A stretch of 54,008 nucleotides of DNA, taken from assembly GCA_019695175.1 (NCBI GenBank), contig JAIBAM010000017.1, positions 1 through 54,008 of the forward strand, written 5' to 3'. Positions 1 through 8,760 of the stretch are shown here, in pieces. The notes under the pieces are model-generated. The model saw nothing but the letters and a program-made list of their open reading frames with translations. It did no database searches and was not told the DNA's origin. The position numbers and the translations under genes were made by a program. Within the stretch, counting starts at the first letter, position 1. Every line of letters starts with the position of its first letter. Source of the stretch: Bdellovibrionales bacterium. GTDB lineage: Bacteria; Bdellovibrionota; Bdellovibrionia; Bdellovibrionales; UBA1609.

Positions 1-965
1 AAATTGCTCAATTTATTGAAAGAAAAATTAACAACCCTGAAGTCAGAGTCAGTGCGGTTAATAATAAGTTTATTTTAGAGGGTGTGGTAGATAGTCCTGA
101 AGAAAAATCACGAGCTGAGATTGTGGCCAAGATGTATGTCCCTGACGTCATTATTGATGAAGCCGTTTCGGATAAAAGGGTGTTAGAGCGTAAAGCCGAC
201 GTGGTTATTAATATGATAGGCATTCGTCCACCTCCCGATCAGGAACCAGGAAAAATCATTCAGTTGGTAGTTCACTTTGTGGAACTACAAAAAGACTACA
301 ATAAAGCCTTTCGTTTTCAATGGCGTCCGGATATAGGTGATGGATCTAGTATTGAATTTTCCAGTGGAGGAAGATCTCCTGGTGGTGTGGCCGCTACAAT
401 TACGGGAACTATTTCAAATTTATTACCAAAATTAAATTGGGCTAAGGAACACGGTTTTGCTCGGGTTTTACAAAGCACCAGTATTATCGTGGAAGATCAG
501 AAACAGGGTTCTATTAATTCAATCACTCGATTGCCATATCAAGTCGTCAATGCTCAGGGGCAACCTTCAACTAACTTTGAAGAGACAGGATTACGAGCTT
601 CCATCACACCTCGTCTTTTGGGTGCACGATCGGACAGTGTGAAATTAGAGATGTCTTTTGCAGTGAAAAGTCTTATTAGTTATTCTTCAGCCGGTCCTTT
701 GACTTCTTCCAAAGAAATTCAAACCACATTGCACGTGCGCAGCGGTCAATCAGCCGCGGTGGGTGGACTTATCTCCAATGACAGTGGAACGAATTATAAT
801 AAATTGCCCGCCGATTCCAGCCGTAACCCCATTGTTTCACTTTATGCATCTAAAGACTTTAGACGTAATCAGAGTCAATTTGTGGTTTTTGTGACTCCGA
901 TTATTAAGACGTCGGCTAGTTCAGGTTCTGAAGAAATAAAACGCAAGTTTAGATTGACCAAATAA
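1..965 (+). CDS. cpaC: Tad pilus secretin CpaC/RcpA, C-terminal part (5' end outside window)
   Basis: Outer-membrane secretin ring subunit of a Tad (Flp) pilus. The reading frame is open from base 3, so the start lies upstream; about 320 residues are visible. The first visible part (FILEGVVDSPEEKSRAEIVA) looks like a BON-type domain typical of CpaC. The remainder is the secretin domain, with an amphipathic segment around RVLQSTSIIVEDQKQGSINS, a conserved block ending SITPRLLGARSD, and the terminal signature QSAAVGGLIS followed by FVVFVTPII. The stop is 15 bp before the fused CpaE-CpaF ATPase gene, so the two are almost certainly one operon. Family assignment is confident. CpaC rather than another type II-like secretin is judged mostly from the BON domain and the neighbouring tad genes. 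Confidence 0.9.
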   Translation, partial: IAQFIERKINNPEVRVSAVNNKFILEGVVDSPEEKSRAEIVAKMYVPDVIIDEAVSDKRVLERKADVVINMIGIRPPPDQEPGKIIQLVVHFVELQKDYNKAFRFQWRPDIGDGSSIEFSSGGRSPGGVAATITGTISNLLPKLNWAKEHGFARVLQSTSIIVEDQKQGSINSITRLPYQVVNAQGQPSTNFEETGLRASITPRLLGARSDSVKLEMSFAVKSLISYSSAGPLTSSKEIQTTLHVRSGQSAAVGGLISNDSGTNYNKLPADSSRNPIVSLYASKDFRRNQSQFVVFVTPIIKTSASSGSEEIKRKFRLTK

Positions 966-980
966 AATAAGAGGTGTGTT

Positions 981-3290
981 TTGTCCGTTCATGAGAGTTG
1001 TCATTTAATTGGTGTTGTCGGTGGAAAGGGCGGAGTTGGCAAAAGCGTTTTTGCTGCCAATTTAGCTTGTGCTTTTTTACAGGAAATGCGTCTTCCCACT
1101 TTACTTATTGATATGGACTCGAAAAGCGCAGGGGATCAGAATGTTATCTTAGGACTAAAACCGCTAAAGACAATTGGGGAAATTTCCCAATTTACCGGCG
1201 CTATCACCCCTTCTGTTTTGGGTTCTCTAATAACTCCCCATTCTTCTGGGTTGGGCTACATCGGTGCCGTTCAAGGTCCAGAGCAAAGTCTGCAAGTTTC
1301 TGTGGATTTGTTCCGTAAACAGTTGTTCGTACTTTCACAACATTTTCGGTTTATTATTGCTGATTTAGGTTGTGACATGGGCCCCTTGCAATTGGGAGTG
1401 ATTGAAGATGCCAGTGCTGTGACCGTGGTGGCTTCCCCAGAAGTCCTGGTGGTGAATCAAACTCGAAAAATACTCAATGATTTGCTCAGTATGTCTTTCC
1501 CTGCAGATTTATTTCAAATTGTTTTAAATAAAATTTCTAGAACTGCTATTGATTCCCAAACTATCTCCCAATCTTTACGTCGTCCAATTGTAGGACAAAT
1601 ACCACAGGATGATATGGTGGCTTTTACAGCTTTGCAAAGATCTTCACCATTTGTTATTTCTGCACCCCAGTCACCTGTGTCATTAGCGTTTCATGAAATA
1701 GTGCGATTGCTCACAGGGGGAATTTTACAAAAATTAAAATCTACGGCGCGTCCTAAAGCAGTAACATCTTCTCAAGCTTCCGGTGTCGGGGCCATCGCCG
1801 GACAGGTCATGCCTCAGGATAAGGGTCCACGAGTTCGTGGTGCCAAAAAAGTTTTACATCCCATGACTTTATTAAAATTGCAGGTTCACTCCGGATTAAT
1901 TAAAGAAATGGACTTGAAAAAAGACATTATGAATTCTGAAGGGGATCCTGAAAAGTCAAAAGAATTACGGAACAAAACACAAAAGATTGTATCTTCTTTG
2001 ACAGATCGTCTGGCACCACAATTAAGTCGAGAAGAAAGAATCAAAATGATTAAAGAGGTTTTAGATGAATCTCTGGGGCTGGGACCCTTAGAAGAACTTT
2101 TAGCAGATCCAACCGTTACAGAGATTATGGTCAATGGTTCAGATATCATTTATGTGGAAAAATCGGGAAAATTGCAATTGTCCAATGTGACCTTCACTTC
2201 GAACACCCATTTGCGAACGATCATTGAACGAATTGTAAACCCATTGGGCAGAAGAATCGATGAAAGAACTCCCTATGTGGATGCCCGTTTAGTTGATGGG
2301 AGTCGGGTCAATGCGGTTATTGAACCTTTAGCTATTGATGGGCCGGCGCTTACGATTAGAAAATTCCCCCAAGATCGCATCACAGCCAATGATTACGTCA
2401 CACGTTTTGGTTCCTTAACTAAATCAATGGTTGAGTTCCTAAAAATAAGTGTGGAACAGGGTTTAAATATTGTGATTTCCGGCGGAACAGGATCAGGTAA
2501 AACGACATTACTTAACGTGATGTCGGGATTTGTTCCTGCAAACGAAAGAATCATTACTGTGGAAGATGCAGCGGAATTGCAATTAAAGCAAGAGCATGTG
2601 GTTCGTTTGGAAACTCGACCTGCCAATATGGAGGGTTCAGGGGAAATAACCATCAGAGATCTTATTCGTAATTCTTTAAGAATGAGACCTGACCGTATTA
2701 TTGTGGGTGAGTGTCGTGATGGGGCTGCTTTGGATATGTTGGCAGCAATGAACACCGGTCATGATGGTTCTATGACCACAGTTCATGCCAACACCCCTAG
2801 AGAAGCTGTCGCAAGGTTAGAAACTTTGTGCCTAATGGCTGGTATGGATTTGCCAGCTCGAGCTATCCGTGAACAGATTGCTGGTGCAGTGAATTTAATT
2901 GTGCAAATTTGTCGATTGAGCGATGGAAGTCGTAAGGTCATGAGTGTGACCGAGGTTGTGGGAATGCAAGGGGAAACAGTGACTTTGCAAGAAATTTTCA
3001 GATTTAAAGAAGAAGGTTTTGATAAAAATCGAAAAATTGTGGGTCAGTTCCAACCTATGGGACTTATACCCACCTTTATCGAGGAATTTGAAAGACGTGG
3101 AATTATTGTTCCACGAACTTTGTTTATGCCTAATGTATCCTCTTCTGGTGAAGAGACCTCCAAACCGTCTTCGCCTATGTCAAAACCAATGTTAAATAAA
3201 CCCAGGGTCGTCGTCGCGGGTGTCGTATCCTCATCTTCTGTTCCGGCACCTCTTAAAAAGGTTTCAGGAGACGGAGGGGGTAAGGTATGA
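981..3290 (+). CDS. cpaF: Fused CpaE (MinD-like) - CpaF/TadA secretion ATPase
   Basis: One 769-residue protein joins two Tad proteins that are usually separate. Residues about 8-250 form a MinD/CpaE-type P-loop ATPase with the deviant Walker A GKGGVGKS (15-22) and LLIDMDSKSAGDQN (about 41-54). After a linker rich in basic residues, residues about 300-720 are a CpaF/TadA hexameric ATPase: EIMVNGSDIIYVEKSG, Walker A GGTGSGKTT (501-509), MRPDRIIVGECRDGAALDML and the His box TTVHANTP (about 599-606). A 45-residue Pro/Ser/Val tail follows. In Tad systems CpaF powers pilus polymerisation and CpaE positions the machine. Start TTG 981 is preceded by GAGGTG at 971-976. The gene overlaps tadB by 4 bp. 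No stop or frame change separates the halves. Confidence 0.93.
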   Translation: MSVHESCHLIGVVGGKGGVGKSVFAANLACAFLQEMRLPTLLIDMDSKSAGDQNVILGLKPLKTIGEISQFTGAITPSVLGSLITPHSSGLGYIGAVQGPEQSLQVSVDLFRKQLFVLSQHFRFIIADLGCDMGPLQLGVIEDASAVTVVASPEVLVVNQTRKILNDLLSMSFPADLFQIVLNKISRTAIDSQTISQSLRRPIVGQIPQDDMVAFTALQRSSPFVISAPQSPVSLAFHEIVRLLTGGILQKLKSTARPKAVTSSQASGVGAIAGQVMPQDKGPRVRGAKKVLHPMTLLKLQVHSGLIKEMDLKKDIMNSEGDPEKSKELRNKTQKIVSSLTDRLAPQLSREERIKMIKEVLDESLGLGPLEELLADPTVTEIMVNGSDIIYVEKSGKLQLSNVTFTSNTHLRTIIERIVNPLGRRIDERTPYVDARLVDGSRVNAVIEPLAIDGPALTIRKFPQDRITANDYVTRFGSLTKSMVEFLKISVEQGLNIVISGGTGSGKTTLLNVMSGFVPANERIITVEDAAELQLKQEHVVRLETRPANMEGSGEITIRDLIRNSLRMRPDRIIVGECRDGAALDMLAAMNTGHDGSMTTVHANTPREAVARLETLCLMAGMDLPARAIREQIAGAVNLIVQICRLSDGSRKVMSVTEVVGMQGETVTLQEIFRFKEEGFDKNRKIVGQFQPMGLIPTFIEEFERRGIIVPRTLFMPNVSSSGEETSKPSSPMSKPMLNKPRVVVAGVVSSSSVPAPLKKVSGDGGGKV

Positions 3291-4165
3291 GTTTTTTATT
3301 CTCCGAGGATTGGTTCGTATCCCTTGTAGTGGGAGGATGTGTCTTTGTTATCTGTTATTTCTGGTCGGATCGAGTCATTCTTTTTTTTCAAACTAAAAGC
3401 TTAGGTACAAAACAAGAGGTTTTAATGGGTTTGGAAAAAATGTTGGTTGAAGTGGATCAGAAAAGAATTAAACTTATGTTATTTATGATCAGTTATGGTT
3501 TAGGAGTGATTGTTTTTCTTTTGCTTTGGCCTAATATCTTTGTGGGTTTAGGTTTTGCAGCTCTTATTTCTTTACTGGGGATTATGATTCCTAAAGTATT
3601 CATTAAAAATATGTGGGAGAAAAGATCTTCTCGGGTGGTGTACCAGATGGTTGATGGTTTGACGATTATGGGGAACAGTATTAAAGCGGGTCAAAGTATC
3701 ACTCAAGCCATGGAGCGAGTTGTAGAGAATATTAAAGGTCCGTTCTCTCAGGAAATGGGGCTCATTTTAAATAAAATTAGACTGGGAATGTCAACAGAGG
3801 TTGCAATCAGTGAATTTGCAGAGAGGATTGCACGTCAGGATGTGCAAATGTTGGCAACGGCCATTATCGTTTTAAAAGAAACCGGGGGTAATTTGGCTGA
3901 AACATTCACTACGATTGTGAGTACAATTCGAGATCGTCAAAAAGTAGAAAAAAAAATTGAAGCTCTAACCGCTCAGGGGAGCATGCAGGCATTGATTATT
4001 ACTTTTGTCCCGTTTTTTTTGATTGGTATGTTTTTAGTGGTTGAACCTGATTATATTATGCCTCTGTTTACTCGACCTTTAGGTTGGTTTTTGTTGCTTT
4101 TAATGATCTCGCTACAAACTCTGGGACTGGTTATTATGAAAAAAATAGTTACAATAAAGGTTTGA
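3287..4165 (+). CDS. tadB: Tad pilus inner-membrane platform protein TadB
   Basis: A 292-residue T2SSF/GspF-family membrane protein forming the inner-membrane platform on which the CpaF ATPase acts. Hydrophobic segments lie near the N terminus (about 10-27), at about 65-105 as a pair, and at the C terminus (about 235-290). Between them is the cytoplasmic T2SSF helical domain, including MGNSIKAGQSITQAMERV, IRLGMSTEVAISEFAERI and IIVLKETGGNLAETFTTI. The start ATG overlaps the stop of the fused ATPase (ATGA), indicating translational coupling. TadB is normally followed directly by its paralogue TadC. Here the next gene is unrelated. Confidence 0.9.
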   Translation: MSFLFSEDWFVSLVVGGCVFVICYFWSDRVILFFQTKSLGTKQEVLMGLEKMLVEVDQKRIKLMLFMISYGLGVIVFLLLWPNIFVGLGFAALISLLGIMIPKVFIKNMWEKRSSRVVYQMVDGLTIMGNSIKAGQSITQAMERVVENIKGPFSQEMGLILNKIRLGMSTEVAISEFAERIARQDVQMLATAIIVLKETGGNLAETFTTIVSTIRDRQKVEKKIEALTAQGSMQALIITFVPFFLIGMFLVVEPDYIMPLFTRPLGWFLLLLMISLQTLGLVIMKKIVTIKV

Positions 4166-4195
4166 ACATTCCTTTTGGGAGTGCATTTGGGACGT

Positions 4196-5908
4196 ATGAA
4201 AAGACTATTTTTATTTTTTATTTTTCTTATCTTTTCTAAGGCTTTTGCCATTGTGGATATGAAAAATGCAAATTATTCTGATTCTACTTTGCATCTGCGT
4301 GTTCCAGGTACATCGGGTTATGAACTGGAGGTTATACTGTCCTATAATAGTCGAACCATTTACAATGGAATTTTTGGCTTTGGTTGGTGTTCTGACTTTG
4401 AAAGTCGTCTTGAAATTACCGGCGAAGGCAATATGAAAGTGATTGAGTGTGGAGCGGGAAGTGAATTACTCTATGTTCCCAAAAAGTTTGACCCTAAAAA
4501 AGTGGATGAAACAGTCGATTATCTAGTGAAAGTGATTAAAGAAAAAAATCCTAAAATGTCTGATGATGCTCTCAAAAAATATAAACAAAACTTATCTTCT
4601 GATTCTATCATGCGTGATGAATTTGTCAGGGTTTTTAATCGTAAGGGTGCTGTAGTTGCGGGACAACCTTATTATTTTAATGGGCGAGAAAATGAATTTG
4701 TGGTGCAACTGAACAGTGGATTAGATGAAGAAAAAGAAGGTGGGTACAAACGTACGCTCCCAGACAACAAATATGAATTATTTAATAAAGAAGGTCGTAT
4801 AATAGCTAAATTTGATCGGTTGGGAAATTATTTAAAATTTTTCTATGTTAAAAACCAACTGAATAAAGTGATTGACAATCAGGGTCGCACTTTACTTTTT
4901 ACCTATGATCCTAAAACCAAAAAAGTAAAAAAAATTGTTGGACCCAGTAACATGACAGTCAATTTTACCACTAAAGGGGAAGATCTTGTTGAAGTAAACA
5001 ATGCCTTGAATCAAAAATATAAATACTTCTACGATGACGTTCATAATTTGGTGCAATTAATTCTTCCCGACGGCAAAACCAAAAAATTATCTTACAATAA
5101 AGACAAGGATTGGGTGGTTTCATTTACCAATGAAAAAGGTTGTATCGAAAAATACACCTATGTTTTGGATAGTAAAGATCCTAAAAACCACTTCACTTCG
5201 AATGTTGTTAAATCCTGCAACGGAGAGGTGACCAATCAAAATTCCTATGAATTTTTCAACAAACCACGGCTTGATAAAAATGGCGTGTATTTATCCAGAG
5301 TAAAATCCACCGTTAATGGAGTGTTAACCGATATTTTTTATCATGAAACTTTGGGAAAACCGGTAACTATCATTCGTGGTAAGTTTAAAACGGAGTACAC
5401 CTACTATGACACGGGTCTGGTTCGTACAAAAAAGGAACTGGGACAGTCGACGAGCTTTGAATACAAAAACAACTGTAATAAAGTATCCAAAGTTCAGATA
5501 GATTATTTTGATCTTTCAGGTTCTGAAAAAGAAGGAAAATCCACCAAATCGCGTTTGCACCGGAGTGTGTTTACAAACTTTAATTACGAAAACCAAAAAT
5601 GCAATTTACTGTTTGCCCAAAATTCAGACGGCATGTCTGTTAAAATACAATACGATTCGAGGGGAAGAATTTCCATCATAGAAGATCAATCAAAAAAAAT
5701 AGTTAAAATCAAATATGATGAAAGATATGGTAAACCTGAAATTGTCAACCGCCCTGGCTTAGGCTCCATAAAAGTGACCTATAAAAATGAAAATGAGATT
5801 AAATCTGTGGATAGTAAGGATGGACCAAAAGTGGCCGTGCAGGTGGCCAGTATTTTTAATAGTCTGCTGGAGATCATTGCACCAGCTTCTGCAGAGTCCA
5901 ATCTTTAA
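4196..5908 (+). CDS. Exported YD/RHS-repeat protein
   Basis: A 570-residue protein with a signal peptide (MKRLFLFFIFLIFSKAFA, cleavage after about residue 18). An N-terminal RHS/DUF6531-like region contains LHLRVPGTSGYELEVILSY and GIFGFGWCSDFESRLEI. Several YD-type repeats follow, for example FDRLGNYLKFFY, RTLLFTYDPKTKKVKKI, TSFEYKNN and QYDSRGRISIIED. RHS/YD repeats normally build a beta-strand cocoon around toxin or adhesin domains. Here there is neither the hyperconserved RHS core end nor a toxin tail; the protein simply ends ASAESNL. ATG 4196 was chosen over the in-frame TTG 4175 because it puts the signal peptide at the N terminus. The gene starts 30 bp after tadB and is probably co-transcribed. 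A role as a Tad-associated surface or periplasmic protein is inference. Confidence 0.8.
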   Translation: MKRLFLFFIFLIFSKAFAIVDMKNANYSDSTLHLRVPGTSGYELEVILSYNSRTIYNGIFGFGWCSDFESRLEITGEGNMKVIECGAGSELLYVPKKFDPKKVDETVDYLVKVIKEKNPKMSDDALKKYKQNLSSDSIMRDEFVRVFNRKGAVVAGQPYYFNGRENEFVVQLNSGLDEEKEGGYKRTLPDNKYELFNKEGRIIAKFDRLGNYLKFFYVKNQLNKVIDNQGRTLLFTYDPKTKKVKKIVGPSNMTVNFTTKGEDLVEVNNALNQKYKYFYDDVHNLVQLILPDGKTKKLSYNKDKDWVVSFTNEKGCIEKYTYVLDSKDPKNHFTSNVVKSCNGEVTNQNSYEFFNKPRLDKNGVYLSRVKSTVNGVLTDIFYHETLGKPVTIIRGKFKTEYTYYDTGLVRTKKELGQSTSFEYKNNCNKVSKVQIDYFDLSGSEKEGKSTKSRLHRSVFTNFNYENQKCNLLFAQNSDGMSVKIQYDSRGRISIIEDQSKKIVKIKYDERYGKPEIVNRPGLGSIKVTYKNENEIKSVDSKDGPKVAVQVASIFNSLLEIIAPASAESNL

Positions 5909-5949
5909 TTTCTTGCGAGAAATTTATTTTCTAAGGGGAGAGTGTGCCT

Positions 5950-6231
5950 ATGAAGATTTTTAAACTTGTAAATAAAATATTTTTTTGTTTTTTATTTGTG
6001 ATTTTGATCTTTACCCATTTTAAAGTGACTGCAGATGAAAGTCCAAATCCTCAAACTACTGAAGCTACTACTGCAGCAGATGGTTGTTGTACTAAAAATA
6101 TAACTTCTGGAAATGTGACAGATTCGCGACCGGGAGAAGAGTATCAGAATGCTCTAAAAAAAGCAGGTTTGCCGGTGCTGGATTTTAATGGTTCAAAAAG
6201 ACCAGGAGACTCAGAAGAGGATTCTAAGTAA
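5950..6231 (+). CDS. Small exported protein with a Cys-Cys pair
   Basis: A 93-residue protein of no recognised family. The first 28 or so residues (KIFFCFLFVILIFTHF inside) form a signal peptide ending near KVTADES. The mature part of about 65 residues is polar, rich in Thr/Ser/Asp/Glu, with a vicinal cysteine pair (DGCCTKN) and an acidic tail. ATG 5950 is preferred because AAGGGGAG at 5933-5940 is 9 bp upstream; the alternative GTG 5944 would sit too close. It follows the YD-repeat gene by 41 bp in the same direction and may be its partner, for example a small secreted or surface component. This pairing is inference. Confidence 0.6.
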   Translation: MKIFKLVNKIFFCFLFVILIFTHFKVTADESPNPQTTEATTAADGCCTKNITSGNVTDSRPGEEYQNALKKAGLPVLDFNGSKRPGDSEEDSK

Positions 6232-6500
6232 GCTAAGTAGATCCAAAGTGTGCAAGGTTGCCTGTTCTAGGAACTAATAATAAGTTTTGTCTAGAAAAAC
6301 TTGTTTAACTTTTCAAATGGAAAAATTTCTGACAAATAGCTGCTGATGTTTTCTCTCCGAGTTGGCATCATGAGTTTTCTTGACTTACAAAGCCTCCCAG
6401 CGGAAATTAATAAAATTAAGTTTTCTTAAGGTCCAAATTGAAAGTCTGGCATAGCTTTTATTATTTCAAAATTCTTATTGAAAGGAAGATTTTTTAATCA

Positions 6501-7490
6501 ATGATTGTGTTTGCGGTAAATATCCATTCGGGTGGAGGAAAAGTTCTTCTTGATGAACTAATCTCTTCAGAACCATTCGGTAAGATTACGCATCTCTATC
6601 TCGATCGTCGTTACCAAAATAATTCTATCCCTTCTACAGTTGAGACTTTGTCTTATCCCCCTACCATAAAAGCTCGGTTGCAAGCGCAATGGGATTTACG
6701 AAAAATGTTTAAAGTTAACCCTGGTTTAAAGAAGGGGCCGGTTTTGTTTTTTGGCAACTTACCCCCATTTTTTAAACTACGCGTGGAATCCATACTCTAC
6801 CTTCAAAATTGCTTTAACTTAAGTGGTATTTCATTACCGAAAGATAGTTTAAAAGAAAATCTGCGAAATCGGATGGAGCGTTACCTCTTAAGAATCTTTT
6901 CGAAGAATTATCAAAAAATTTGGGTTCAGTCAGAATGGATGGTGCAATTGGCAAAGAATAATTTTCCTGAAAAGGAAATTTATAAAAAACCCTTTATACC
7001 AGCTCTACCTGAACCAACTCAGGTTGAAAAAATTTATGATTTTATTTCGGTTACAAGTTTGTCTTCACATAAAAACTTGAGGCTTTTACTTCAAGCATTG
7101 GAATTGCTTGATTTGAAAGTAACTTCTCAAGTAAGAGCGCTCATCGTATTAGATAATTCCGTCAATATCACAGAGGTCCGTCTGCCAAAGTTAAAGCACA
7201 TTCATCTTACTTTAAGATCCAAACTGTCAAGACAGGATCTCTTCTTAGAATATCAAAGAAGTAAAATTGCTGTTATCACAAGCTTACTTGAGTCCTTTTG
7301 TCTGCCAATTTTTGAGGCTTTACATTTTGGTTTGAAAGTTATTTGCCCAGCGGTTGGCTACACTTTAGAATTAAAAAATGAAACTTTGCAATATAATGTT
7401 GATTCAGCAAAAGATTTGTCTGAATTGCTTGAACAAAATCTGAGAGCTTCTTCGAAAAAAATTGTTAGCAGTGCTGATGGTAAATGTTAA
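6501..7490 (+). CDS. Glycosyltransferase, GT4-like (family 1)
   Basis: A 329-residue cytoplasmic GT-B fold glycosyltransferase that would transfer a sugar from a nucleotide donor to a surface glycan or protein. Visible family features are the N-terminal Rossmann strand with a glycine-rich loop (VNIHSGGGKVLLDELI), the start of the C-terminal domain (FISVTSLSSHKNLRLLLQAL) and the EX7E motif ESFCLPIFE near residue 258. It is slightly short for the family. The gene stands alone, with 269 bp before and 99 bp after, and a purine-rich AAAGGAAG is 12 bp from the ATG. The acceptor cannot be read from the sequence. LPS or pilin/flagellin glycosylation are possibilities, given the surface machinery nearby. 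Confidence 0.8.
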   Translation: MIVFAVNIHSGGGKVLLDELISSEPFGKITHLYLDRRYQNNSIPSTVETLSYPPTIKARLQAQWDLRKMFKVNPGLKKGPVLFFGNLPPFFKLRVESILYLQNCFNLSGISLPKDSLKENLRNRMERYLLRIFSKNYQKIWVQSEWMVQLAKNNFPEKEIYKKPFIPALPEPTQVEKIYDFISVTSLSSHKNLRLLLQALELLDLKVTSQVRALIVLDNSVNITEVRLPKLKHIHLTLRSKLSRQDLFLEYQRSKIAVITSLLESFCLPIFEALHFGLKVICPAVGYTLELKNETLQYNVDSAKDLSELLEQNLRASSKKIVSSADGKC

Positions 7491-7589
7491 TAACAACTTT
7501 AGAGTTTTTACACATAGTAGCTGTTAACTCGGAGTCTTAGATTCTGACTCTAAGATTATTTAAACATCAGGGTAATTAGTGGAGGTCTT

Positions 7590-8420
7590 ATGAAATTTGA
7601 AACCACTCATTTTAAAAATTTGATTATCAATCGACTTCAAGAAGTTCAGTTGAAGGCGCAAAAGGAATTTGAACAAAATCAAAGTCAGTTAGGAATTCGA
7701 TTTGTAGTGATTGATAATCTCCTTCCAGAAATTGAAGCTAAAAAAATCAATGAAGCTTTCAATGCTAAAAACCCAGCCTGGCGTGAAATGAGTAGTTTTC
7801 GTGAAAAGAAGTTAACAACCAAAAGGTATAATGAATTTGATGCTATTTTAGGTGAAATTACTTTTGCTTTTCAGGAGCCAGAAGTTTTAAAAACTATTGA
7901 AAAAATCACTCAAGTTTCAAATCAAATTCCTGATTCTGGTCTGTACGCCGGTGGTTTAAGCATGATGCGTACCGGAGATTTTTTGGACCCGCATATTGAT
8001 AATTCCCATGATCAAAATCGTGAGCTTTATAGAAGACTCAATCTCTTATATTATGTGTCGCCAGACTGGAAAACTGAAGATGGTGGGCATCTGGAGCTTT
8101 GGGATCAAGCCGTAAAAAATAATATTACCATTGAATGTCGATTTAATCGTTTGGTTTTGATGGAAACAAATAATTTATCCTGGCATTCAGTTTCACCTGT
8201 CAAACGAAAAGGTGGATTGAGAAAATGTGTTTCAAATTACTATTTTTCTAAGGAGTCCCCTCTTTCCTATGAATATTTTCATGTGACTTCATTTAATGGA
8301 AGGCCAGAACAGAAATTAAAAAGAGTATGGTGTAAAGTTGATAATTTTTTAAGGTCAACCGTTCGAAATGTAAAACCATCGGGGTTGGCCAAAAAAGATT
8401 TGTTTGAAGCCAAACCTTAG
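7590..8420 (+). CDS. 2-oxoglutarate/Fe(II)-dependent oxygenase (prolyl-4-hydroxylase type)
   Basis: A 276-residue protein with the double-stranded beta-helix core of the 2OG-Fe(II) superfamily. The iron triad is HID (H135, D137) and the distal H199 in NLSWHSVSP. The 2OG-binding basic residue is probably R211 in GGLRKCVSNYYF. GGLSMMRTGDFLDPHID and LNLLYYVSPDW-EDGGHLELWD are typical of the P4Hc branch. No signal peptide is visible, so it should act in the cytoplasm. Substrates in this branch include protein side chains and small metabolites or sugars. Proximity to a glycosyltransferase hints at glycan or protein modification but proves nothing. AGTGGAGG lies just before ATG 7590. Confidence 0.85.
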   Translation: MKFETTHFKNLIINRLQEVQLKAQKEFEQNQSQLGIRFVVIDNLLPEIEAKKINEAFNAKNPAWREMSSFREKKLTTKRYNEFDAILGEITFAFQEPEVLKTIEKITQVSNQIPDSGLYAGGLSMMRTGDFLDPHIDNSHDQNRELYRRLNLLYYVSPDWKTEDGGHLELWDQAVKNNITIECRFNRLVLMETNNLSWHSVSPVKRKGGLRKCVSNYYFSKESPLSYEYFHVTSFNGRPEQKLKRVWCKVDNFLRSTVRNVKPSGLAKKDLFEAKP

Positions 8421-8430
8421 GAGCTCCTAA
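8417..8430. repeat. 14-bp perfect palindrome over a stop codon
   Basis: TTAGGAGCTCCTAA is a perfect palindrome that includes the TAG stop of the 2OG oxygenase gene. Just upstream, GTTTG and CAAAC around AAGC (8402-8415) form a second small hairpin. There is no T-tract, so it is not a standard intrinsic terminator, but it could slow decay of the transcript's 3' end. Confidence 0.5.
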
Positions 8431-8760
8431 CGTATTGATTGATTTTACAAAGCACTTTTTTGATGGTCTAGTTTAACTTTATAAGTCATCAGTTCTCTAG
8501 AAAGAAGAGAGTCTGTTCGAATTTAGGTTATCCAGCTGTTGAGATCTTAGACATGTCGTCTTTTGAAGGTGTTTTTATCTATATGAAATCACTCAATAAT
8601 TTAAAAAACCATCTCTTCTCAATATGGTACAATTCTCGCTTTGAGACTTAAAGTAAGACATTAAATAAGAACCTGTTCGGAAGTGAGACGCCTCAAATAG
8701 GAATTTTATTATCAGGATCAGATGGCGTGTTGTTTCCAATCAAGTTCCAAGGAGAATAAA
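8421..8760. other. 340-bp spacer holding diverged copies of the dispersed repeat
   Basis: No convincing gene is seen on either strand. The spacer holds one recognisable copy of the dispersed repeat (8665-8694) and a weaker same-strand match at 8507-8537 (AGAGTCTGTTCGAATTTAG). The promoter of the small exported protein gene at 8761 should lie here, but no clear -35/-10 pair could be identified. Confidence 0.5.
8665..8694 (+). repeat. Dispersed repeat copy 1 (diverged)
   Basis: TAAGAACCTGTTCGGAAG followed by TGAGACGCCTC matches the left half of the family seen at 10663, 41920, 42709, 46086, 53017 and 53162. It lies about 65 bp upstream of the small exported protein gene. Confidence 0.5.

Noticed and set aside
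4175-5908. YD-repeat protein as a polymorphic toxin
   Set aside because: It lacks the RHS core end motif and any C-terminal toxin domain, and no immunity-like gene follows; the small exported neighbour has a signal peptide.
6361-6380. TGGCA sequence as a sigma-54 site
   Set aside because: No GC at the required ten-base spacing, unlike the site at 15295.
7531-7560. Hairpin TCTTAGA/TCTAAGA after the glycosyltransferase as a terminator or repeat copy
   Set aside because: Stem is weak with alternative pairings, no T-run follows, and the match to the dispersed repeat (ACTCGGAGT) is too short to claim.
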